A stretch of 64,000 nt of DNA from Yponomeuta sedellus. Its lineage: Eukaryota; Arthropoda; Insecta; Lepidoptera; Yponomeutidae. The notes beneath the pieces were generated by a model. The model searched no databases. It saw only the letters and a list, made by a program, of their open reading frames with translations, and was not told where the DNA came from. The stretch is from NCBI GenBank assembly GCA_934045075.1, contig OW203727.1, positions 10,882,001-10,946,000 on the forward strand, in the 5' to 3' direction. Below, piece after piece: positions 21,076 through 30,472 of the stretch; positions within the stretch are counted from its first letter, which is position 1; the number at the start of each line of letters is the position of its first letter. The position numbers and the translations under genes are program-made.

Positions 21076-21280
21076 AGAATATTTTCGGGGCTTAATCACG
21101 TAGTAATTTATTGCTATTTTACCTCGACGTTTCGACGACGTTACAGTCATCGTGGTCACGAGAATGCGAACGGGTGCCAGACATCAGTCTTCTCGTGACC
21201 ACGATGACTGTAATGTCGTCGAAACGTCTAGGTAAAATAGCAATAAATTACTATACGCGATTAAGCCCCGAAAATATTCT
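21076..21280. mobile_element. Long hairpin MITE, arms about 89 bp
   Basis: From AGAATATTTTCGGGGCTTAA inward through CGACGTTTCGACGACGTTAC and ATCGTGGTCACGAGAA, the left half is almost the exact complement of the right half ending CCCCGAAAATATTCT. The spacer is about 25 bases. The two 73-codon frames here are products of the arms. Confidence 0.85.
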
Positions 21281-22165
21281 TACTATTAATTTAATAGATT
21301 ATTTATTTCTTTTAAGGGTTTCGTACCTATAGGGACGCTATTGCTAAGGCCTGAATCTCCACTGTCCGCCCGTTTGTCTGTCGGTCACTAGGTTGTATCA
21401 CATGACCGTGACAGTATTACAGACGATTTATTTCAGTTGCTGCTATAAAAAGAAATACTAAAAATAGAAAAAAAAATAAGTGAGGCTCCCATGCAACAAA
21501 CGTGATTTTTGGCCGTTTTTTGCAGGATATCATTAACGGCAACAGTAAGACGCTTAAAATATTCACAGAACATTTCGTTTTAAATTCAATAGCAATTACT
21601 ACAAAACCCTCGTTGTACGTAATATTCAACTATTTATTAGTGATCATTTTTGTTGTTTTAAATTGTTTTATTATGATAAACTTATTACTTAATTATGAAG
21701 AAGCGATCATTCAAAGGTAAATAGGTACGGAGGCGGCCACAGCGAGACTAGTTTTCTATGACGTCCATGAAGCAAGCCAGCGCCGCATAAAATAATGCAA
21801 TAAACAATGGTTTCAGACATAAAACGCTACAAAAACAATATTAATAGAAGCCACTTATTCGATTAACCGCAATTGAGCGGAAGGAGGATAACCTTAGAGT
21901 CTTAGAGCGAACGAACAAATTGACGTAATCCAATAGACAAGAGACACAAACTCATCAGTCACCTCTTGAACTAAATGGAGCAAATTTGTTTTTTTGAAAT
22001 ATTTAACAATGCTAGTTGTATATTGAACGTGTCTAATCACGATTATTTATTAAGTAATTACATTATACCTAATAAATTACCGTTACTAGACCCGTTACAT
22101 AACTATGAATGAAAATGTTAGGTAAAAAAAACGTTACGCTTTATCATTGGACCTATCCGCACACG
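21281..22165. other. Unassigned DNA
   Basis: Short frames of 70-72 codons on both strands (21417-21720) are unrecognised. GATTATTTATTAAGTAATTA near 22045 resembles ends of the fold-back family at 18040. Confidence 0.4.
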
Positions 22166-22426
22166 TACAGTCTATTTATTCTTACTTGTTCAATTTAGTA
22201 AACAAGATTCTAACCTTAAAATTGAGATTAGATGCCTAAACTAGACATTTTCTCGCAAATTCATGAACTATCATGAACTATGTTTATAAAATTGGCAGCG
22301 TGTTATCTAAAAGAGTGTTCCAGGTTACTTCATTTATGGAAATATGGCAGTTTTGGACTAAAAAGTCACAGTTTAAGGGTAGAATCTTGTTTACTAAATT
22401 GGACAGGTAAGAATAAACAGACTGTA
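22166..22426. mobile_element. Tc1/mariner-like MITE, copy 2
   Basis: Same element as 1186-1436 with TA flanks, ends CAGTCTATTTATTC / GACTG, and a 12-bp internal duplication (ATGAACTATC at 22262). The two copies are near-identical, suggesting recent activity. An 88-codon frame beginning inside is read-through. Confidence 0.8.
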
Positions 22427-24379
22427 GTGAGTGTTGTGTATCTGACCGCTGCGAAAACTACAACTGAATCGAGGATAAATAGTTCTACCCACAATTCGTA
22501 TGGGAACAAGGGCTTCGTCCTATTCTATGAAATTATTTATTTATAACAAATATTTCTTCGTATTTTCTTCTTCTCTACAGTAATTTACTGCAGTAACCAC
22601 GAAGTCTAACCGTGACCACGGCAACTGAATCGTACTCGATACCTACGTCAGGAATTAAGGTAATTAGCTTTACCTATCACGATTAGACCCGATAAATATA
22701 TAACTAGGCATGAACAATACTTGCAACTAGATTGATAGGTTCAAAGTAATGGCAGCCCTTACATTTTATAAAAGACTAACTATTAAAACACGATTCCTTA
22801 AAACACTACTCATAGGCAGCTTAAATAGTCTGTGGTAATGGGAAGGACGTAGTCACAGCCGAGCTTGCCTGGTTTCACCATTAATGCCACTTAATTCCTT
22901 GGAATTACGTGCTTTATTGCAGTTTTACCTACTTACCAAATTCGATTGGGATGACATCGGTTGTCAGCTCCACCTGCACTGACACTTCATTCGTGTCGTC
23001 CTCCAGTGTTCCAAATTCAATGCACACCAAAATGACCGTCACTAGTGCAATACAGATGCCACATCACAGAACATGTTGAATTTCCACACGTGTATTTTAT
23101 TGTTCCACAGCAATTTTATCACTTTTCAACGTTTTTTTAGTTTTTTTTTAATGTTGTTCAAGTTATCTTTAAGGTCGTGACGTAGCGACGTTGTTTTGTT
23201 TTCTTTTTCAAGTGCAAGGTCGGTTTCCTCTTCCGATTGGACTATTTGTTGTTGCTTGATTTTTTCGTCGATAGCGTTCAAAGATTTTTATAAATCTTGA
23301 AGTATCTTGAAAAAAATATTGAGATTATTGGGTTGAATTTTTTTTATGGCGCTTGTTCTAAAATCTCTGTTGGAACATTGTTAATTATCAATTAAGATAT
23401 ACCAAACCAGGAACAGAACGTGATAAATCTTTGTCTGTACATCTGAACTTAACTAAATAAAGAATAAGCGGAAAGAAGAATCACACGACGATATTACTTC
23501 GTCTCTGTTATTGAAGCAACAAAGAGGAAAATCACGAAACAAATCTCTTTGTAACTAGGGGAGGGGTAAATATAATAGAGCTGTTTCACATTGTCACCTA
23601 AACATTGTTAGGTTAAGTGCGAAAACAGAGGTAAACGCTTTATGACAAGTGGAACTTATCTTGAGATTCTGAAGATGTGCCGTGGCGGGATTTTGTCATG
23701 TGTCTCCAAGCCGGTAAACAAATAAGTGACGCACGATTTTAACTCTAAATTAATTGCCTTCTGATTGTAAGCATTAGTTTGTAGTATTTGTGTGATAGCA
23801 GGCACCGAAGAGCTGATGACATAACGAACGGCTAAGATGTTGTTTACTTACAAAGTACCATGAAATAGTTAAAAAGCAAAAATTATGTTTTTTCTCTAAA
23901 ACTAATTGTATGGCAATTATTGTGCCTTGCGTATGTATGACGAATGTAGAGTATCAGAGCGCGCGGGAGTTTTCACGCACGTGACTTGCGGGAAAATTTC
24001 GCCGGCGCGCGCGCATCTGCCCTTCGATGCGGCAAAATACATCCGATTGACATTGCAATAAGTATCCTGAAGCCTCAACAATTAGTATTCAGACACCATG
24101 ACATCTAAGTACGTAGTCTTATTAGTTCCGCAATATATTTTTTTCCTCTAGTGGCACATTAACATGACAGGCTAATTGAGTCCTTAGGTTCAGTGAAGTG
24201 AGCTCATTCTGCACTGTTTACAGCCACAGCGATCGAGGACTCGCCATCTCGACCACAGATCTCCATAACAATGATCCTAGAACAATCGCCGCTGATAACC
24301 ACACCTGTTTTCCGGATATATTCAGTGTAACTCTTGAATATTCATTCGCACGATAATTGCCGGTAGCGTTAAATGAGCA
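22427..24379. other. Unassigned DNA
   Basis: Contains a relative of the fold-back family (22600-22730: CCGTGACCACGGCAACTGAA; CACGATTAGACCCG) and the ACACGATTCCTTAAAACACT repeat near 22780. A CG-rich patch (GCCGGCGCGCGCGC) lies at about 24001. No coding region supported. Confidence 0.4.
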
Positions 24380-24910
24380 CTTTATCACCAAACATGCGTG
24401 TGGGTGATCGGGCCACGATAAACTTTGGAGGCACTGTGGAAGGGGTGGGTAAGGTCGGACCTAGGAGGTGGTGGGCAGCGGGCAATGTCAAGAGCGCGGC
24501 CGTGGTCACTGATCATGATCACACTTGAGCACAGCGCGTCAAGAATTTCATGCGCAAGAGGAACAAAGCAACGTCGCGACTTCACGAGGAATAAAAAGGA
24601 TTATTACGATAAGGGAGCACAAAACGAATGCGAGGAGCTTCCGCCGTGGTACCTGCAGCACGTGCGGTGGCAGCGGGCGTCGGCGCGCGAATGCCGCCGA
24701 CTATCGCGCCGTATCGCGACACCGGTCCAGCCATTGTTTACGACGCTAATTACATTTTCGTTCCGATCGAGTTTGCCGCTCCGAAGGCTTCGTGGCTAAC
24801 ATCTCGTCGGCTGCGACGCGGCGACGTGATGAGCCCTCAGATTTTCAGGCTTCGACTGCGTCTGGTCACGGTATCTGAGTAGACACTTTCGAGGCGTCGA
24901 TTTTACGAAC
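24380..24910. other. GC- and CpG-rich stretch, possible regulatory or exon-bearing DNA
   Basis: Base composition shifts clearly to GC-rich (for example GCGGTGGCAGCGGGCGTCGG). Open frames of 66, 124, 74 and 84 codons overlap in several frames. This is what high GC produces by reducing stop codons, and none has a recognisable motif. It could be a promoter-proximal region, an exon of a host gene or a GC-rich repeat. Confidence 0.35.
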
Positions 24911-24911
24911 G

Positions 24912-25125
24912 CATTTCATGGATCACATGACGCACGGGCGAGCGCTTGGAAAAATTGTTAAGGCGCATTGGGGTGCCCAATGCAATGGAATAAAAATCAT
25001 ATATGGTTTTTTCGTTCATTTCATGGATCACATGACGCACGGGCGAGCGCTTGGAAAATTTGTTAAGGCGCATTGGGGTGCCCAATGCAATGGAATAAAA
25101 ATCATATATGGTTTATTATACGTTT
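24912..25125. repeat. Tandem duplication, period 105 bp
   Basis: ATTTCATGGATCACATGACG begins at 24913 and again at 25018. The two units agree through GCACGGGCGAGCGCTTGGAA and TGGGGTGCCCAATGCAATGG to AAAATCATATATGGTTT, with about one difference. The high identity implies a recent duplication. Open frames of 60-81 codons on both strands follow from it. Confidence 0.9.
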
Positions 25126-25187
25126 TTTCAAAAAGTAAACGTCAAAAATCTCAATATCTGTGATAATTTTTTTTTTAAACATTCAGC

Positions 25188-25268
25188 CTAGAATGTAGTA
25201 TCAACATTCTAGGACTTTAATCGATTTCCGCTAAAACGGCCGTTTTGGCGGAAATGTACTAAAGTCCT
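25188..25268. repeat. Two adjoining palindromes
   Basis: CTAGAATGTAGTATCAACATTCTAG (25188-25212 in outline) is followed by a 58-bp imperfect palindrome 25211-25268 centred on CGGCCG. Its outer ends are AGGACTTTA and TAAAGTCCT, its inner arms ATTTCCGC and GCGGAAAT. Confidence 0.75.
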
Positions 25269-25373
25269 GGGTTGTTGACCCTAGGTTCCAGACAGTAGGT
25301 TTTATAATCAGGTGCCATAGTGATTAAGATTTTTGATGAAGATTTACCTTATGAAAAAAGTAAACGTAGTATA

Positions 25374-25440
25374 AAACAAGTTATGATTTATATTCCATTC
25401 GTGGCGATAGTTAGCATCCCCTAGCGCCTTGAAGACTACG
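25374..25440 (-). repeat. Dispersed repeat, second copy
   Basis: The complement of 25374-25432 matches 16149-16213 (AAGGCGCT.GGGATGCTA, then ATAACTTGTTTTATA). Family unknown. Confidence 0.5.
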
Positions 25441-25767
25441 GGTAACTAAGGATTATTTTAGCGGGTGATATGGGACCACAATATGTTTCCAAATTACAAA
25501 CAGTTCTTAACTCTACCTTTGCATGCTAAGCTAAAAAATTAAATGTCTTTTATGTTTATAAAAAATAGACAAATCCATAACTGCTGCTTCTTAAGCTACA
25601 GGTACACATAGACTCGTACTTTTTTCTGTTTTATTTTGTTCACAATCATTGTGCGCACGCTTAATAGTTAAATATGCCCAAAAACGCAACGCCATAAAAT
25701 GTAAGAATTGTGTTACTTATTAAATAGCTAAGTAATGTTTCAGAGGATTAAATTGCATTAATGAAGC

Positions 25768-25853
25768 CTATATAGTTATACGTCCCATTGCAGGGCTTGT
25801 CTCGAAAAGAGTGTATGGGCTTAGTCACCAGGCGTGCCCACTGCATATTGGGG
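25768..25853 (-). mobile_element. SINE-D 3' fragment
   Basis: Antisense CGTCCCATTGCAGGGCTTGT, then GGGCTTAGTCACCAGGCGTG and CCCACTGCATATTGG correspond to the 3' half of SINE-D. Confidence 0.65.
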
Positions 25854-25866
25854 AATCAAAGGATTC

Positions 25867-26094
25867 GTTATCGGCCCTTGTATATCCCCACTGCTGGGGC
25901 ACAGGTCTCTTCCTGCATCGCAGGAAGGTTAGGCCATACTCCACTATGGGGGCCAAGTCCGGGTTGGTGGAGGATTGTAAGACAGTGGCGGGCCTTAGGT
26001 ACTGTCAGACGTTATCAAGCCGCCCATAAGGCCTCTGACATGGCTTAACGACTGCCATTATATGACAGCATTATAACGTGCCTGGAACGTGGAA
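25867..26094 (-). mobile_element. SINE-5S (copy 7)
   Basis: Antisense CCCCACTGCTGGGGCACAGG through AACGACTGCCATTATATGAC. The 5S-like head is lost. It is flanked by AATCAAAGGATT (about 25855) and AATCAAAAGATTAG (26095-26108), a plausible TSD. Confidence 0.8.
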
Positions 26095-26108
26095 AATCAA
26101 AAGATTAG

Positions 26109-26143
26109 GTCCTTAGCACGGGTTAGTGCATTAAAGAGTATAT
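26109..26143 (+). mobile_element. 35-bp micro-insertion of the SINE-A tail (1)
   Basis: The insert runs from GTCCTTAGCACGGGTTAGTG to GTATAT and lies between AATCAAAAGATTAG (26095-26108) and AATCAAAGGATTAG (26144-26157). It is an extremely 5'-truncated SINE-A made only of the 3' tail. Confidence 0.75.
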
Positions 26144-26157
26144 AATCAAAGGATTAG

Positions 26158-26639
26158 TTTTTTATGAATACTAGTTACTGGAAATCTTTAGATAGAGCTC
26201 GTTTTAATTAAACTATCGGTCAAGAAATGTTTATAGATATGTATATATTTTTTACAAGTAACTAAGAAGGCAGGTGTAGGCGGGTAATAACTTATTGCTA
26301 TTGCCTCTGTGACAGGCGTTAGAATGTTAGACACAAGCTTTTACACGCGTTTTCGTTTGCATAGAATAACTACAACAAAACTAATTTACATCTGATAACG
26401 GGGGAAAATGGAATTCGTTAATACGAACAGTTTTTTCGAAGGAAAACTTTGAAAGCGCGGAATAAATAAAACTGTTCTATACAGTAATAATTAGGCACTC
26501 CTACAGCACGGTCACTTATCCTGCTTCCAAACTAGGTTAGCCTATGCTATGGTAACCAGGAGAGGACATTACAAAAATGGATATACAATTATACACGCAG
26601 ACGTAGTCCATTTGGACAAATGTACGGCGGCCCCCTACA
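26158..26639. other. Unassigned DNA
   Basis: Near 26525-26565 CCAAACTAGGTTAGCCTATG resembles a short piece of the SINE-Gly body. Otherwise nothing is seen. Confidence 0.4.
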
Positions 26640-26770
26640 GGAATAATTTTAATGCCACAGACAGCAACAGCTGTATGGAATAGAAGAGCCAAAGATCGGG
26701 CTCAGTGGCATCTCTTGCGAGAGGCCTTTGTGCAGCAGTGGACTGACCGACTGATTGAGATGATAATGGT
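26640..26770 (+). pseudogene. RTE-type LINE 3' end fragment (2)
   Basis: Encodes WNRRAKDRAQWHLLREAF then VQQWTDRLIE in one frame. These are the last residues of RTE-type reverse transcriptase ORFs, followed by GATGATAATGG in place of the trinucleotide tail. Only about 130 bp remain; the catalytic region is absent. Confidence 0.7.
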
Positions 26771-26815
26771 TTAAGTAAGAGCTGATAATTTATTTGCTAT
26801 TCAAATTTGTCTGAG

Positions 26816-26952
26816 GGCCAGATTCTGAATTGAGAATTTTGCATGTCAATAGTTAACTGTAGTGCTGTCTCTTGAAATTTCTGAGAAAAAAGCGTGACAG
26901 AAGGTTACTTGAGTATTTAGTTAGTGATTCTCATTTCAGATACTGGTCCTCA
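26816..26952 (-). mobile_element. MITE family F, copy 2 (inverted)
   Basis: GGGCCAGATTCTGAATTGAG, GTAGTGCTGTCTCTTGAAAT and GCGTGACAGAAGGTTACTTG are the complement of 56713-56853. Confidence 0.65.
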
Positions 26953-27107
26953 GTCGTAATCCAACAGCATTCTGAACTTGAAAGTAGGCCACATATATCG
27001 TCCTACATGCTTGCTTAGGGGCACAGTGTTGCCAGCCTGCGAGTGGCCTTTAATGTTAAATTTAAATGTAATTTACAATATTTTGTTTAACGTATCAACA
27101 TACTTAT

Positions 27108-27142
27108 ACTGTTTTTATTTTTAATGCACTAACCCGTGCTAA
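27108..27142 (-). mobile_element. 35-bp micro-insertion of the SINE-A tail (2)
   Basis: The insert ends AATGCACTAACCCGTGCTAA (the antisense SINE-A tail), preceded by an ACTGTTTTTATTTTT A-rich end. It is bounded by a perfect 16-bp TSD, GTATCAACATACTTAT, at 27092-27107 and 27143-27158. Confidence 0.85.
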
Positions 27143-27329
27143 GTATCAACATACTTATTTATTGGAGTATAGACGAAGCTAAATATATATTGTGTTTTTA
27201 GCTATAGATACAATTAAATGTAGCTTTGAGCCTACTTACATGTAATAAAAGTGTTATTTACTTGAAAACAAATAAATATTGTTATGTTATTAGAACACTT
27301 CATTTTCAGATCTATATGGGGATTTACAC

Positions 27330-27408
27330 ATTTTTTAAAAACCTATTTAGAGGCTCGAAATTCCACCCATGCCGGGACTCGAACCCGCGACCTCTGGCTA
27401 TCCGTGCC
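27330..27408 (-). mobile_element. SINE-A truncated at the anticodon arm
   Basis: Sense reading: GGCACGGATAGCCAGAGGTC (anticodon stem), B box GGGTTCGAGTCCC, GCATGGGTGG, CCTCTAAATAGGTTTTT then an A-run. TSD GATTTACAC at 27321-27329 and 27409-27417. The truncation point falls in the 5' strand of the anticodon stem. Frames of 61-122 codons across this region are read-through. Confidence 0.85.
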
Positions 27409-27650
27409 GATTTACACCTGTATAGGGAATGTATTTGAGAAGATAATATTTCAATTATTACTACATTAAAGTCGATTAGATGTCGCATTATTCTAGCCCT
27501 CAGATCATGAGTTCTAGCCCAACTTACAGTTCCAACATATTTTCGATTAGGTACATAATGTTCTGTGCAGCCGAACGCCGATCGAACTTTAGTTTCAACT
27601 TCGGACTGCACCCTCCTTAACTCGTACATATATACTCGTACATTAATTTC

Positions 27651-27912
27651 AGGGGTATACAATCCGGAATATGCGGGTTCAAATCCAGACATGTGCCAGT
27701 GACTTTGTATTCTTATGTTACGTACATTTGTGATATTATCTTAGCAATACCACTCGTTGAAGGAAAATATCGTGAGGAAACCTGAGTGTCAGAGGTGTTC
27801 ACATACCTCAGCGCTTGAGATTGTAAATCTGCGGTGGGCACGCGTGGTAATTAAACCCATACTCTCTCTCTGATAGAAGGCCATTGTCCTGCTGTGGGAC
27901 GTTTATTGGCTA
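27651..27912 (+). mobile_element. SINE-D, nearly complete
   Basis: Partial tRNA-like head (GGGTTCAAATCCAGACATGT), then CAGTGACTTTGTATTC, AGCAATACCACTCGTTGAAG, CGTGAGGAAACCTGAGTGTC, GGTGGGCACGCGTGGTAATT, a CTCTCTCTCTGA stretch and GTCCTGCTGTGGGACGTTTA at the 3' end. This last motif is close to the 3' ends of SINE-5S and the RTE LINE. Confidence 0.75.
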
Positions 27913-27967
27913 CATAAAAAAGAAATATAATGAAAGTACTTACAAATGTATGAACAAGATAAATCAT

Positions 27968-28149
27968 TATACTATTTTTATTTTCAATGCACTAACCCGT
28001 GCTAAGGACAATTTAAAAAAAAACCTATTTAGAGGCCAAAAATTCCACCCATGCCGGAATTCGAACCCGCGACCTCTGGCACGAATAGCCAGAGGTCGCG
28101 GGTTCGAATCCCGGCATGGGTGGAATTTTTGGCCTCTTAATAGGTTTTT
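27968..28149. mobile_element. Fold-back SINE-A with 62-nt arms and an anticodon-loop centre
   Basis: Left arm 28019-28080 and right arm 28088-28149 are complementary at 60 of 62 positions. The spacer 28081-28087 is ACGAATA, the tRNA-like anticodon loop (ACGGATA in other copies). The left side starts with the antisense SINE-A tail (AATGCACTAACCCGTGCTAA). The right side ends AGGTTTTT. A perfect 12-bp TSD, AAGATAAATCAT, lies at 27956-27967 and 28150-28161. The frames of 64-90 codons here are artefacts. Confidence 0.9.
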
Positions 28150-28172
28150 AAGATAAATCATACTTTGTGTAT

Positions 28173-28325
28173 CTTCTTCTTCTTCTTCAGGCTATATCAG
28201 TCCACTGCTGGACATAGCCCTCCCCTAATGAGCGCCATAGCGCAAGGATGTGCCATCATTAGGGGGTAATGCCCATAATCCCCACGCTGGGCATGCGGGT
28301 TGGGGATCATAGTTTGGTCAAATTG
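28173..28325 (-). mobile_element. RTE-derived non-autonomous element with (GAA)n tail
   Basis: In sense: GGGATTATGGGCATTACCCC, then TTAGGGGAGGGCTATGTCCA, GCAGTGGACTGATATAGCC and a (GAA)n tail. A perfect 12-bp TSD, TACTTTGTGTAT, lies at 28161-28172 and 28326-28337. It shares its last ~80 bp with the coding RTE fragment at 9440. Confidence 0.85.
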
Positions 28326-28769
28326 TACTTTGTGTATGTTTATAATAAATTGCTTTATGTATTATATGTTATGGTTTATGTAAGTATGTTATTTTTAAGT
28401 ATAAGTACGTATATCAATATTCATATATTTTTTTTTTTTAATTTTATTTAGGGTCACCAACAAGGTATACATTAAAACATCGTATTAATCACATGCACCA
28501 AGGATATAAATTAATGCTACCTTAATTATAGGTGTCCACAGCATGCGTAAATTATAATGTAACACCTACTTGAACCATAATAGCAAAAATGCATAATTAT
28601 GTTCTGACACTATTAAGAACTATAAAAAAAAAACGCATTATAATATGAAACAAATAGAGAGAGAGAGATGACATGGTGGAAGGACGTTATGTATTTGTGC
28701 GATTTGAGTCCAAAAGACCAAGAATGGCCCGTTTGAACTGGTCTCTGGTATTTGCACCAACTACCCGTC
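28326..28769. other. Unassigned AT-rich DNA
   Basis: A T-run at 28427-28440 and a GA-rich run near 28655. No gene recognised. Confidence 0.4.
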
Positions 28770-28897
28770 TCACTTTCCTTCAGCAACTCTCCATCTCCTC
28801 TAAGCAATAAGGCCGCCAATTGTACTGTATCTTTGTAATTATTTTTTGTTTGTCTTTTTCTGGTGTACAATAATGAATATTCTTATCTTATCTTATC
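28770..28897 (+). repeat. Detached LINE 3' tail (copy 6)
   Basis: AGCAATAAGGCCGCCAATTG, then GGTGTACAATAATGAATATT and a CTTATCTTATCTTATC tail. The upstream half of the hairpin is decayed. Confidence 0.65.
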
Positions 28898-29249
28898 ATA
28901 TAAGGGGGGTAAGTACTTACAAATGTGTGAACATGTCGAAGACTATCTACCCTTCTGAGGTGAAGATTGAATGTGATAACTACCTGGAACAAAGTAAACA
29001 AAATTAAATATCTGTTAGCAACTAACCAACAACAAGGAAATGTATGATTTGTGAAGAATTGCAAATCGGCTGAACATGATTTTAACATTTAAATATTCGT
29101 CAAAACATTTACATTGCGAATTATCGATAACGATACACTTTGTACTTATGTGAAGTCGTGAGACACGATTGATATGCAGAATTTAAATTCCAGTACATTC
29201 GACCCCGACGTTTACGTGTGCACTGGACTCAAATATAACATAACATTTT
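28898..29249. other. Unassigned DNA
   Basis: No gene or repeat recognised. Confidence 0.4.
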
Positions 29250-29432
29250 CATATAAGCACATACATTGCTTCTGGCCCCACACTAGGATAACCTGTGTCG
29301 TGGGAACCAGAAACAACGACATCACAAACATGAAACATCCAAAACCTGGGCTTTTTTTGTCTCCAGACTGGATTCGAACCCGGGACCTCTTGCATTTCGG
29401 CAGTCGCGCTACCGAGGTCGTCGATATTAATC
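29250..29432 (-). mobile_element. SINE-Gly (antisense, 2)
   Basis: GCACATACATTGCTTCTGGC, CCACACTAGGATAACC, AACAACGACATCACAAACAT, then GGATTCGAACCCGGGACCTC and GCGCTACCGAGGTCGTCG. The D-arm region is partly deleted. Confidence 0.75.
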
Positions 29433-29689
29433 AAATGTTACGGCCTACTTTGCACCGGAAATAAAGTTAATAACCTGTCGACTGTATGTACCTTCGTAGT
29501 TATTGCTTATGAAATAGTCTAGAAGCTTGATTTCTAGAGCCGTTATGGAACTGTACTGAAAAATAATATCAGTTATTGTTGCATGTGTCTAAGTAGCTGA
29601 TAAATACATTTTAAAATTTGCCCTGAACGTGACTGAATCAGGGCAGGGGTTCCCAAACTTTTCAGTTTGTGATTTTTTTATCACCGCGG
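29433..29689. other. Unassigned DNA
   Basis: GGGTTCCCAAACTTTTCAGT at about 29646 is a phrase seen at ends of some insect DNA elements. Nothing else is recognised. Confidence 0.3.
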
Positions 29690-29890
29690 CGGCGGGCGCC
29701 TCAGTGGAAATAAGAGTATCAAGACAATTACGGCCTCTCTGCCTACCACGCGACAGGTCCCAAGTTAGATCCCCAGCTGGGGACAAAAAAAACATTTTGT
29801 GATGACGTTGTTTGGGTACTCACGACATAGGGTATCCTAGTGTGGGGCCAGAAGCAATGTATGTGCCAGTATGTAAATGTTAGGTAATGT
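29690..29890 (+). mobile_element. SINE-Gly (sense, 2)
   Basis: A degenerate head (CTCTGCCTACCACGCGACAG, GTCCCAAGTTAGATCC) is followed by the well-kept body GTGATGACGTTGTTTGGG, GGGTATCCTAGTGTGGGGCC and AGAAGCAATGTATGTGCCAG. Confidence 0.7.
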
Positions 29891-30472
29891 TATGTTACAC
29901 ACAAAAGCAAATTGTAAAGTAAGTTTAATTTAATTTCCTATGAAAAGAAAACAAAAGCGCCACTCCTTTTTTTCGCTAGAGGGCGCTCGAATCGAAAAGT
30001 TCATTATTTCTGGTGCTAAGAACAAAATTTAATTCTCCCCATAGTAAGTTTTTTATCGAAGTCTACAGTACTCTTATAGTGTAAAGTGCAAAGTGAAGAC
30101 TCTCGGGAAGTGTTATCTCTGATTTTTATGGGATATTTTAAAAATTCGCATAAAATCTGAATCGGTCGTAACATCGGCATCCTACCCACCGAATAATTAA
30201 AATAGTGCAAACAGTGTTAGTTCTATATATAAGAGACAATTGAACCTGTGAAAGTTGTGAAAGTGTACTACTTAACATAGTGGTGCTATCTGAATGAAAG
30301 AAACTGAAAACTGAAGACAGTTTATTTATTGGAATTAATGCTAGCGCCATCTATCGTTAACGTTACGAACAACATTGTTGGATACCGGCCAACCACTGTT
30401 ACCTGCGCAAGAGTGGCCTTGAGGTGCCGTTGGAGGGCGCTACCACCTTTTAATTACATAAAATCTGACGAG

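Noticed and set aside
24425..24882. Host protein gene in the GC-rich stretch
   Set aside because: Overlapping frames of 66-124 codons in several frames are expected from GC richness. There is no motif, splice structure or homologue I can name.
24912..25125. CRISPR-like repeat array
   Set aside because: Only two 105-bp direct units with no spacers. It is a tandem duplication in a eukaryotic genome.
27324..27692. 122-codon minus-strand gene
   Set aside because: Runs through a SINE-A and a SINE-D head. The ARGRGFESRHGWNF phrase recurs at every SINE-A copy read in that frame.
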